The position numbers were made by a program, and so were the translations under genes. A DNA stretch of 64,000 bases from Gerris lacustris (Eukaryota > Arthropoda > Insecta > Hemiptera > Gerridae). The notes below the pieces were generated by a model, which was not told where the DNA came from, ran no database searches, and worked only from the letters and a program-made list of their open reading frames with translations. How positions within the stretch are numbered: position 1 is the stretch's first letter; each line of letters begins with the position of its first letter. Of the stretch, positions 21,401-33,400 are shown piece after piece. The DNA lies in assembly GCA_951217055.1 (NCBI GenBank), contig OX578279.1:30406173-30470172 (forward strand). Direction: 5' to 3'.

Positions 21401-24400
21401 TCTTCTTTAGCTATCCTTTCTTTCTCCTCTTTCTCCTTCTTTTCCTTTTCTTCTTTAGCTATCCTTTCTTTCTCCTCTTTTTCCTTCTTTTCCTTTTCTT
21501 CTTTGGCTATCCTTTCTTTTTCCTTCTTTTCCTTTTCTTCTTTGGCTATTCTTTCTTTCTCCTCTTTTTTCTTCATTTCCATTTCTTCTTTGGCTATCCT
21601 TTCTTTCTCCTCTTTTTCCTTCTTTTTCTTTTCTTCTTTAGCTATCCTTTCTTTCTCCTCTTTTTCCTTCTTTTCCTTTTCTTCTTTAGCTATCCTTTCT
21701 TTCTCCTCTTTTTCCTTCTTTTCCTTGTCTTCTTTGGCTATCCTTTCTTTTTCCTCCTTTTCCTTCTTTTCCTTTTCTTCTTTAGCTATTCTTTCTTTTT
21801 CCTTCTTTTCCTTTTCTTCTTTGGCTATTCTTTCTTTCTCCTCTTTTTTCTTCTTTTCTATTTCTTCTTTGGCTATTCTTTCTTTTTCCTCTTTCTCCTT
21901 CTTTTCTTTTTCCTCCTTAGCTATTCTTTCTTTTTCTTCTTTTTCCTTCTTCTCCTTTTTCTCTTTATCTATTCTTTCATTCTCTTTCCTCTCTATCTCC
22001 TCTTTTTCCTTCTTTTCTTTTTCTTCTTTAGCAATCCTTTCTTTCTCCTCTTTCTCTTTCTTTTCTTTTTCCTCCTTAGCTATTCTTTCTTTCTCAATCT
22101 TTTCTTTTTCTTCTTTAGCTGCTCTTTCTTTCTCTTCTTTTTCCTTCTTTTCTTTTTCCTCTTTAGCAATCCTTTCTTTTTCCTGTTTCTCCATCCTTTC
22201 TTTTTCTTCTTTAGCTATTCTTTCTTTCTCAATCTTTTCTTTTTCTTCTTTAGCTGCTCTTTCTTTCTCTTCTTTTTCCTTCTTTTCTTTTTCCTCTTTA
22301 GCAATCCTTTCTTTTTCCTGTTTCTCCATCCTTTCTTTTTCTTCTTTAGCTATTCTTTCTTTCTCCTCTTTTTCCTTCTTCTCTTTTTCCTCTTTTTCCA
22401 CCTTAGCTATTCTTTCTTTTTCCTTTTTTTCTTTTTCTTCTTTAGCTATTCTTTCTTTCTCCTCTTTTTCTGTCTTTTCATTTTCTTCTTTAGCTTTTCT
22501 CTCTTTCTCCCCTTGTTCCTTCTTTTCTTTTTCCTTTTTAGCTAATATTTCTTTCTCCTCTTTTTCCTTCTTTTCTATTTCTTCTTTTGCTATTCTTTCT
22601 TTTTCTTCTTTGGTCTTTCGATCCTTTTCCTCTTTTTCCTTCTTTTCTTTTTCCTCTTTTATTTTATTTTCCTTTTCTTCTTTGGCTATTCTTTCTTTTT
22701 CCTCTTTACTTATTCTTTCTTTTTCCTCTTTTTCCTTCTTCTCTATTTTATCTTTTCCTATTCTCTCCTCGTTTGTTTCCTTTTCTTCTTTTTTTACTGT
22801 AGACTTATTATTCTGTGTTTCTTTAGCATTTTCTTCATATTCTGTTTTAACTCTTGTTTCCTTATCTTTTGATTCTTTTTCATTTGTATCTCTTTCTTTT
22901 ATTTCCTTATTCTCTTTTTGTTTTATTTCTATTTCTTGATCTTCTTTTTTCTTTGTAGGTATTTGCTCTGTTTTTAGTTTCTCTGCTCTTTCCTTTTCTT
23001 TATTTATAATTCTTTCCTGTTCGTCTTTTTCTTTTTCTTCTAAAGCTATTTCTTCTTTTTTCATTGTTGCTTCATTTTCTTTTTTATCTTCATCTTTACT
23101 TCCTTTCTTTATTGTTTTCTTTGGTTTTTCTTCTTTTATTTTCTGTTCTTCCTCAGCAGTTGACGTGTTCTGTTGTGTTATCTTCTTATCAATATTTTCT
23201 TTGATTTTATTGACTAGTTTCTCTTTCTCATCTTTACTTTTTCCCATATTTGTATCTTTTATAATGCTAGTCGACATTGATTCGTCCCTAATGGATTTGC
23301 TTTCTATTACCGAGTTGTTTTCACTTAAGGTTTTCTCGCTTTCTTCTGATTGCTCTTCTTCTATTAGTCCCAATAATCCACCGTCTTTGTGAGTAAGCAC
23401 CTCTACTTGTGGCATGATTTGAGCGGAAGACAGTTCTGCCATTTGAACTACATTTATTTTTGTTGATTCTGATTTTATTCCTGAGATGGATTTACCTCCT
23501 ATTTCACTATCACATTCATCAGAGAGTAAATTTGTTTCTGCAATTTGTTGCGATGTTTGCGTAGTCGGCTGTGTTTCTTTATTAGTTTTGACTTTGCTTT
23601 GGACGAGTTCAGCGTGACTCGATTCCTGAATATCTTTTGATCCCTTAGTTTTCAAAGCCTTATCGGTTGTACATATCTTGTTATCTTCTATTCCACTTTC
23701 TTCGTTAATAGATTTTTCTGAGGTTGTAGCGCTTTCACCGTCTTTAGTCGATGCATCGATTCCTGATTCTCGACTAGGGAAGAAGGTATCTCGCCCTTTT
23801 GTAGCTAAGTCCTGAAGGACCACTCTTTCTTCAACTTTTGCTGTTCCCCTTTCGTAATCATATTCACCTGTACTTGCTAATGTTGGAAGGTCTGACTGAA
23901 TTGTATTTTCGTCTGAATCCACTACTTCGAAAAATTTATTTTCTATTACTTCAACAACATTTTTACATACTTCCAATAATGACTTGGCCAATGTTCCAAA
24001 ACTAGATTTCTCGGGAACGTTTTCAGCGTAGGAAAGAGGTTCTTGTTCTTGCACAAAAGCCAGCTCCCTCTGTAATTCATAAACTGGCCGAGCAATTTGT
24101 TTCATAGTATCTTTAACTGAGAAAGTTGCCAAATGTGGTTCTAGAACTTCTTGTTCGTTTATATTAGCTAGCTGAAGTTGGATATCTTCAATGAGCTTTA
24201 TTAATACTTCTTTTTTTGGAGCGAGATCACTTTTCATGGTTTCACACTGTAGCACACCACTTTGAACCATCCCTGAAACTGCCTCTTTTAGGTGAACCAG
24301 TTCCTTGGCTGCTGTCTTATGATAAGTCGATTCCATGAGTAGGCTTTCGTTTGCGCTTAGTATGTTTGCTTGCACTTGAATAAGAGCTACGTTTGCTTTT

Positions 24401-27400
24401 AATTCCTTGATTGGTGTGGCTATGGCTGCCAATAATTTTTTACTTTTTGCTTGTGTTAATGTACCAGCCGCTTCAAGCGCTACTTGTTCCTGAATTTTTA
24501 TTACTGCCTTTTTGATTTCTTGAACGGGTTCTGCTAAAGTTTTTAATATCGAAATATTAGATTTTTCATAGAGGCTTTCAGAATCTGAACCGAATTCAGG
24601 TAAAGAATTCACATACTCATTCAGTAGGGTTACTGGTGTCAAGAGCGATTCTACTTTGGTCATAATGGCCGCTTGAGCTTGAGCTTTTGGTAATTTTAGT
24701 GATTCCTCAAATTTAGAAAATTCTTCTTCCAAATCTGAGCTTGCTTTTGCAAACTGAGTTATTATTGCTTTGCTCTTGCTTGGAGATCCTATTTGTGATA
24801 TTTCTAGGGATCTGTGAGATTTATCTTCCTCTAAAAATGCATCACTTTGGATCACACTATGAAGAACTCTGAGTGGCGTCATAAGGTTTTGCAGTATTGT
24901 GGGAAGCGTTACCTCTGCTTTTCCTTCTTTAGATTGAATTATTAATGATACTATGGCTGATGTTGAAGTTTCTAGAGTTTCTATTAAAGGAATAACCTTT
25001 TCACATTTTATGGTCTCTTCATTGCTAACAGCTAGCCGAATGTCAGAAACAAGTTTTGTCATTTGATGTACGGTTGTAATAATCTTTGCCTGGCTAGATG
25101 TTGATCCTTCGATGGATTGACCACTAACTGTAGACTCTCCTAAAGAAATTACGGCATTTTCGTAATTATTTAAAAATTCCAAGATTACCATTTGACCTTT
25201 ATTTTGGCCCATTGCTATGTTTGTTGCGATAAAATGCCTATTCATATTTGAAATAGTTTTAATCACATTGTTTATTATTGGGATATCTTTAGGAGGGCAT
25301 ATTACGTTGAGACTCACATCTTTGGTAAGAATCTCTTCTCTCTCGTTATTGACCAAATCTTCTATTTTTTCGCACGACGCTAAAGCTCCTTTTATTATTG
25401 ATTCACATACATTTATAGGTATCTCTTTGGATAATTCTTTTAAATCATTCTTGATTTCACTAACTGTGTCTTTAATGGACTGAGTTCCGCTTTTAAGATC
25501 GATGTCTGATAAATTTCTCAGACTTTCCACTTTTGTTTCTAGCTCAACTACCTTTCCTTCTTGAATTTCTTTCTTCAAGTTAGTTTTTAGATTTGATAGG
25601 CTTTGGTCCAAATCTTCTAAACTAGCTGCAACTTTGTTTGGTTTATTCTGGTCCTCAACATTTGACAGTATACCTGTTAAGCTTGTGACCGCTTCAATAC
25701 TCTTTGAGAAAGAATGTGACTCACATTCACCCTTGTGGACGTCTAACTGAATCTTTTGTAAGTCTACGTCCACTTGATGAGCCAAAGCCGTGATTCTTTC
25801 GTATACATTTGTTTTATCACCTGTCACACTTCTAGAAACATTAACAAGAGTTGATAGGTGTTCTATGTCATTACTTACTTTATCGATTAAAGGTCCTACC
25901 ATTTCTGATGGTAAATCCTGTAATTCATGAACATGTAAGCTAAAGTTTTCTCTTAGTTTTGACATATTCTCTGTTATTTCTTCGTCTACATTGATTCCAC
26001 CTTTCATTTTCATATCGGGTAAAGGACCTCTCGTAACGATAATTTCTTTTGCCGTTTCAGAAAGTTTATTTTCACAAACTATTATTTTTTCTGAAAGCTT
26101 TTCTAGAGAATGCGTGAATTCTTTGTTAAATTTCTCCTCATCTCCCTGATTCTGCCCAAATCGTTTTACACAGGTCGATAGAACACCCGTCAAGTCATTA
26201 ATAAGTTGTCCTGCTAATTGTAAAGTATTGTATTCCTCCCGCTTACAGTTCTTTAATCCAATTGAGCATCTTACATTAAGTTTATCCAAATCGTTTTCAT
26301 ACTGCCGGAACGAATTTCTTAAAGAATCTCGCGTCGAAATTGCTATTGTTTTGTCAATACTTGATATATAATTGTTTGCATCTTTGGAGCAATGAGATAT
26401 TTTTGCCACAATTGCTTCTAATGGTTTAAGAACTGTTGATATTATATCTTCTTTACCAAATAGTTGGCCTAAAGAATCAATTTGGTGTTTTAATAGGTCG
26501 GAATTTTCAGTAACAGTTTCCAAGGAAGCTTTGCACCTTGAAATATCACAGATACTTTTTTCAGTTAAACTATGAATATCGGAAAACGTTTGCTTTAATA
26601 ATTGCATTGGCTGCACCAATGATTTCAGTAACGATATATTAGATTCAATACTCGATGGTTCATTACCATATTCAAAAGAAACTTGGTCTTGTACCACTAA
26701 AATGCTCCTTTGTACTCCCTGGAGTGCTTGCTTGAGTTCTGGAGCAGAGTGTTCGCTTGGCAAATTAGACATTTCGTCTTCAATCTTAATAAGTGTTTTC
26801 TGAAGAATATTAAATGGCTCTGCCATTGTTTTTAAAATGTTTGCCTTTAAATGCAGATCTTTCTTATTCATATCGCCTAAAATTTCGACCAAGCCATCCT
26901 CTACCTTTTGAAGAGGGTCTAACAGTTTAAATGACATGTCACAAGCCATACTTGTTCGAACATCGGGGTCTTTTGATATGTCTATTTTTAATGAATCATT
27001 GGCTTCCTTAAGTTCACGAACAGTAGTTAGCACTTCTTTAATGTGTGTGTGTGATTCTGGTAATGACTTTAATTCAGATAATACGGCTTCTTCAGTTTTA
27101 ATCATGCCGGTGCACACACTATTTAAAGGTTTAGCTAATTCCATTAAACCATATAGTACATATCGAAGATGCATGGGTTCTTCTGGAGGTTTACAGACTA
27201 GAGATTCATGGAACTTATTGATACAATCTTGAATAGCTTCTAACGGTTGGACCAAGTTAATCATTTTCGAGCATTTGGTTCTCTCAGTATTTCCAGTTGA
27301 TACTTCGCCGTAATGCTCAGCCTCAATTTGGTGCTGCAAAAGTGAAAACTCGACTCGTACAGCTTGCAAAGGTTTGTTGAGTTCTTGTACAAATTGGTGT

Positions 27401-30400
27401 ATTTCAAACGGTGACATTCTTCCTTTTGAAGCTTCTTCGATCATATCTTCGGTAAAATGTAGAAGTTTTTGGAATTCTTCAATCGGTTTTAACAATGGCT
27501 TTAGTTGTATTTTGTTGCCTTCTGAGGATGATATTTCCGGAAGATTTTTCTCAACTGTGCAAATACAATTTGAAATTGCTTCAAAAGTATTATCTAGCGC
27601 TTTTACAACGACAGGTCCTTCCTGGTAAAGTTCTTCAAGTAAGCCTTCATCAGGTACTTTACGTTCAATTGTGCCTACTGCTTTAGACAAGTTTTTCAAA
27701 GGTGCAGTTAAGAACTCCATCGCCGTATTAGATGATAAATTTTCAACTAATCTGACAGTTGTGTTTAATTCCTCCATTGGAACCGTCAGTTTGTATATTG
27801 CGGGAATCGCCAAGCATCTGATTTGTTTGTGTGTTTCACATGTCGCTACATTTTCCAAAATCTGAAGAGAATTTTTAAGGGCTTCTAGGGGTTGAGTCAG
27901 TGAGTGAACTAACGTCGAACTTGGATCTATTCCCAGATTTTCATAGTTTTCGACTATGTCCGAAATAGATTGTGATGTTATTTTTGTAAGCTTTCTTAGA
28001 GGATTTACCAAATCTGCAGTGCAAATCAGAATGTCTCTAACTTCGAGATCACATTCTGCATCTGCCTTGGTTTGCAAAACTTTGCCACAGGCCATTAATC
28101 TTTCATAATATTCTGCTAATTCTAAGTTTGCACTTTCTTCTAGCTCTTCTAGTTCTAAAGATATGGATTTTATCATTAATTTTTTTCTTTCGTCAATGTC
28201 TGTCGATGTACTTAAAGTATCATCAGGTTCACTTGTAGACATGTCAGTCATAGTCGATTGTTGAATAGATTTATTTTCGTCACTAGCTATTCTCAAAGTT
28301 TCTGTGTTACTTTTGGGGAGTGACATTTTTTGAGCTTTCTCTGAATATTCACTGACAGATTTGTCAGATGGGCTTTTGTTTGCTTCTTTTGACTTAAATT
28401 CAGTTAAATGTTCTGAAGCCCTTCTCTTTATTTGGAAAATACCATTGTTCATTTCCTCCATCGGCTCCACTAAATTCTCTATAATAGACTTAGTCGTCTT
28501 TTCCAGTAAAGTTTGTTTTGGGGCTTCTACAGCTTGCTGTTCTATTAATGCCAAATTTTTCTGGAATTCGCAGATTGGTTGAGCTAATGTTTCTAGAATT
28601 GTTGCTCCCGTCCTATTAGGCGAATACCTACCTTCTTGGCATTCATCATTGATTTGGTTTTCGACGATCTCCAAACCTTTTTGAATGTCCTTTAGGGGTT
28701 TGGTTAAAGATTCTAGTAAACTTAGGCTTCCTTTAGCTGACAAAGGTTCTTCCTTGGAATCCTTAATTACTTGGGTCTCTACAACGGATAATCCTTTTTG
28801 TATTACTTTTAAAGAATGAGCCAATGATTCCAGAACAGATATTTCACTCTTATCAGTCGCCATATCTTCTGCAGTTTGAAAGTCTGTTGACTGATTTTTA
28901 CTTTCCACTGACACAGCATCTCCCGAGTAGAATTTTTCTACCGATCCTGACGCTTCTTCTTTTGATGATATGTCTTTTTTCAAAGAAGTGACTTTCTCTT
29001 TTCCTTTTATTGATTCGGATTTCTCATTGAATGATTTTTTAGATTTAGAGGATTCGGATTCTTTTATACTGGTGTCCTCCTTTATTTTCCTGTTTTCGAA
29101 TTCATGTAATGAATCATCTTCCACCTCTGAATCTGTTTTCTTTTCCTTTTTACCCTGCGATGGCACGTTAGTTGCCGATTCTATCTTTTTCAATTTTTCA
29201 AATTCTCTGAGAGAATCGTCTTCTTTTTCAGAATCCGTCGACTTTCTGTGTTTTCTTTTATCAAATTTCGACAAAATTGGTGATTTTTCTTCAGCCACAC
29301 TTGCCTCATCAGAACTCTTTTCCCCCCTTAATTTCTTTTTCCTAATCTCGGTAGTCGATTCTTTAGAAGTATCCTTAACTTTGCCGTTATCTTTGGGCGA
29401 TCCATTGCTCAGACTCTTAAAGCTTTCTTTCTGAGTTAAGTTTTCTGATGCATCTGTGTACTGGCTTATTTCCTCTTCACCTGACATTTTCATTTCCTCG
29501 GTGAGTGATTTTCTGTCACTTCTCTTAGTCCTTTTCGGTTTCAACGGGGTATCAGCTTCGAAAACCTGTATAGTCGAAGCAAGAGCTCGATCCAAGTCGT
29601 TATTAATTTTATCGAAATCTATGTCATCTTCTGGAGTAAGATTATTTTGTCCCTGATCCTCGATAAAGGAGAATTCTTCCATATCTGCATCGGTCCTAAG
29701 ATCATCGTCTGCAGCACTGAAATAATCCTGACTGACATCAATTACAACTGCTTCCATAAGGATATTTCCTGAATGAGAAGATTCCTTTGTAAATCGTAAA
29801 GGTGGTAGCTCAACAACATTATGTTCTGCAACAGAATATACATACATTATTTATTATCGTAAAGAGCATTAGAGATAATTTGAATTATTTAGAAGAACGA
29901 ATTACCTGTTACGTGTTCGGACAACTGATCAGCATACATTTCGACGATCTGAAGAGCTTCTTCTTCAGTTAAGTCTGGTGTTTCGTACAGTGATACAGAT
30001 ACCTCCTTACCATCAAAAGAGAAAGATATTTCTTCGGCTCTTTCATCAATTGTAACCGATTTCTCTGTAGTGTCATGAAGTTGTGATGTTCTCTCTTCTT
30101 GAATCGTTGACAGTGATGTATTCCTCGCCAAATTTCGCCATTGATCCTCTGGTTTTTCTTGTCGCTCTGTTAAATATAAGCATTTAAAATATTATAATTT
30201 ATATTATTACCCATATTATTTTAAAAGAATTAATCATATGTATACAAAGTTACCTCCAAGACTAAGGAGAGAAGCTGAACTGGACGCCGTGCCCATGCAG
30301 TTCTGTGCAACGCAGGTATAGGTGCCTAGGCAACAAGTTCCATCCTGGCCTGATATTATCTTGTGAATATCACCAGGATTCAACTCTTTTCCATCCTTAT

Positions 30401-33400
30401 ACCATTTTAAAACAGGCTGTGGCACTCCAATAACCTACCAAATAATTATTTATTGATTTAGATGTATCAATAAATACAACAATTATGGTTACCTTACTAA
30501 AACATTTTAACAGAGTTCCAGGTACAAAAAAGTGGTTTAAAGACGTTTAAAAAGGAGGCGTTTGTTGATTTTATTTTTTGGACATGAGATTTACAAAATT
30601 TATTTCAATGTCACATCTTTAGTCTTAAGATTGCATAATTTTATTTATTGCTTCCGAGCTTTACCGAAGGTAACGGAAGCATTTTGTTCACTTTTGAGGA
30701 CGAAAAAATTATATGTCTCCGATTTTAAAAATTCCAAGACAGGAATTCGTTTCAGACATCGGGGAACATTTTTGGTCTCGTGTCTGTCTGTCTGTCGGTC
30801 TGTGTGCCCGTGTGTCTGAAACGTGTGGCGATAACTTGAGTAAAAGTAGACCGATTTTGATGAAATTTGTTAGAAATGCTCTTTTTACCAAAGCCCAGGA
30901 CGAGTTCGTTGGACAACGTTATTCGCCCAAGCGTTCGCGTGAAACGCTCGCGTAAACGTAAACTTCAAATTTAAAATTGGAATTTAGGTCAGGAAAAATC
31001 TAACTTTATCTATTCAATGAGACAAACATTTTTTCGATTTTTTTTTTTTTTAATAAAACCAAACAGTGACACCGCTATAAAGTGTTAAAGATCGCTAAAA
31101 CTATTAAGATTTTTTATTATGGAGGAGAGGAGATAGACTAGGGGAATAGGAGGTGGCTTAGTTTCCCCACCTCCCACCTCTCTATTTGACCTACCTCTTC
31201 AATAGCACAGCGAGCCTAGGGACCTCGAGACCAGGCGACCAGGCTCCATTCGCTACCTGTACAATGTTGTATTCATTTCTGTGCTCACGTTATCGAACTG
31301 CTCTCACACTATAAACCTACTCTCACTCCTACCTATTTTTGTTTTACGAATTTGAACACTTTGAATATTTGAGAGCAGTTCCACTGCTCTTTCCTTTCGT
31401 TATATTTATTTTACATACCCTCATCATCATTATTTAAAATAATAATGATATAATATAACAATAAAGTAATATAACAAAAATGTTAATATAACAATAAAGT
31501 ACATGATAGGATGCGAGGAAGCCACGTGCCACACTAATTGGCAGTCTATGTTTTATTTCTCATAGAAATGCTCAAGCTGATTCCTTCAAACTTTGAACCA
31601 GGTGGCAAAAAATATAAAATTATACCTTTATATATTATAAATATAATAATAAATATATAATAGTTGTAAAGAGTAAAAAAATAAAATAAAAGCAAACTAA
31701 CATTCGATTTTCAATTATAAAAAGTTAAAGAGACGATGATTTACAACCTCTTTCCCTATCAACAATGAAGATAACCTAATACAAATTTTTCACCCGGATA
31801 ATCAATTAATGTTACCGTTGAAGATCGAATAAACGGTATTTCATTAAAAAATCAGTAAAAACCAAAAATGTATACATCTATAGAAGTCCCGCGGTTGGGA
31901 TGCAGTTAAAAAATGTTAAAGCCTCAACTGTTAAATAATCGGTAAAAAATCATAAACATACCTTGCATTCGAGATTTACTGCTCCTTCTTCCGATAAAAC
32001 CGCTTTTAAGTTTTCTAAAAATTTCGGTTTCTTGTAATGTTTTGGAATGTTAAGTTTTAAAAAGCATGAAGTAACGCTTTGTCCATAATCATTAGCTGCT
32101 ACACATTTCCACTCGGCCTGAAATTATATAACATCATAAAATTATTTTATCTCCAGTAGCGAGAAAAATTTATTTCAGGAAGAGAATAGTTATTTATGTT
32201 ACAAGGCAGCAAAATGGAATTTTGCTGACAAGTTTTCAAGCCGAAGGCGAGGATAGGCTAAACAAATTTACTGCAAAGGCGAAGCCGAGGCAGGAAATTT
32301 ACTATTTTACAGACGAGGCGAATCCGAGTAAGGAAAATTATATGTTAACTGACGAGGCGAAGCCGAGGCAGGAAAAATATTTAGCAGATATTTCGCTTAA
32401 ATATTAAAAAATGAACTATGTTTTACCTGCGATGTAGTAACCTATTTGTAGTAAAATTTTCTTAAAATGTTTTAGCCTGTTTTTTATTTTTCGGACACTT
32501 TGAACTTTTGCTGTCACTTTGAACTTTTGCTGGCACTTTGATATTTTACTGACACATTATTATTTTGCTGCGTGTTTTTTTGTTGTTACAAAAGAATAAA
32601 AAAAAAATGACATTTTGAAGATTGAAAACAGTTCTACAATGCTTAATTTTGCTGCCGAGAGTAGATAAAATATTTTATCAACAAGAAAAAGTTATGATTT
32701 TGGGTCAGTATAGAGGGACTAAAGTAAGTCTTTTCTTCCCTGAACTCAAAAGTAGGGAGAAAAAGTAAAAGTAGGGTGAAAAACTAGGGAGAAAAAGAAG
32801 GATTGCCAACTTAATTATTTTTTAAAGAGTAGAGAATGAATGGCTGTTATTAAGTTGTTGAAAAAAGGTTGGTGACACTGTTTTTTCGACCTTATTTTTC
32901 ATTGTTTATAACCTGCATCTAAATAACCTTCTGTTTGAGTTTAATTCCAATTCTTATTTGTTTTTAATATTGAATCTCTTATATCTGCTATTAAAAGTGC
33001 TTACAATTATTGTTATTTATTAAAATAATAACTAAAAACTGTGCAAAGGATGAAAGTGTACATTTTCTCCCTACTGGAGATCAAATATTGTATATACCTT
33101 GGGAGTAAAGTGCCATTATTCCCCTCGGCTGCGCTTCAGGAGCTAATTAGTGTTATTCCCTCGGCTTCGCCTCGGGATTTAGGGATCATGGTTCCTTCGG
33201 CTTCGTCTTAAGAACCAACTTTTTCGCTCAGGGAATAATGGCTTACTTTACTCCCTAGGTGCATAAATAACTATTATTTAAAAAATTGTATGAAATAATA
33301 TCGAAATCGTGTTTTTATTTCCAGCATATACGAGTAGTTTTACAAACATTTAAGGGCGTCCACACACGCTTAATATTAATGCAAACTATAATAATGTGAA

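Noticed and set aside
20608..22545. A 645-codon plus-strand ORF of Phe/Leu that looks like a membrane protein
   Set aside because: Another antisense frame of the same minisatellite. The hydrophobic look is a by-product of the repeat.
20300..22939. An 879-codon plus-strand ORF rich in Ser/Phe/Leu
   Set aside because: It is the exact antisense of the Lys/Glu array. AAG/GAG-type codons read backwards give Ser, Phe and Leu codons without stops. The spliced, Ig-linked frame is on the minus strand.
31430..31500. Repeated ATATAACAATAAAGTA words considered as a CRISPR-like or regulatory array
   Set aside because: It is an irregular AT-rich simple repeat in a eukaryotic intron, with no spacers.
32222..32407. 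A 61-codon ORF with Asp/Glu-Ala-Lys-Pro repeats
   Set aside because: It is a translation of the GAGGCGAAGCCGAGG tandem repeat. Nothing suggests it is expressed.
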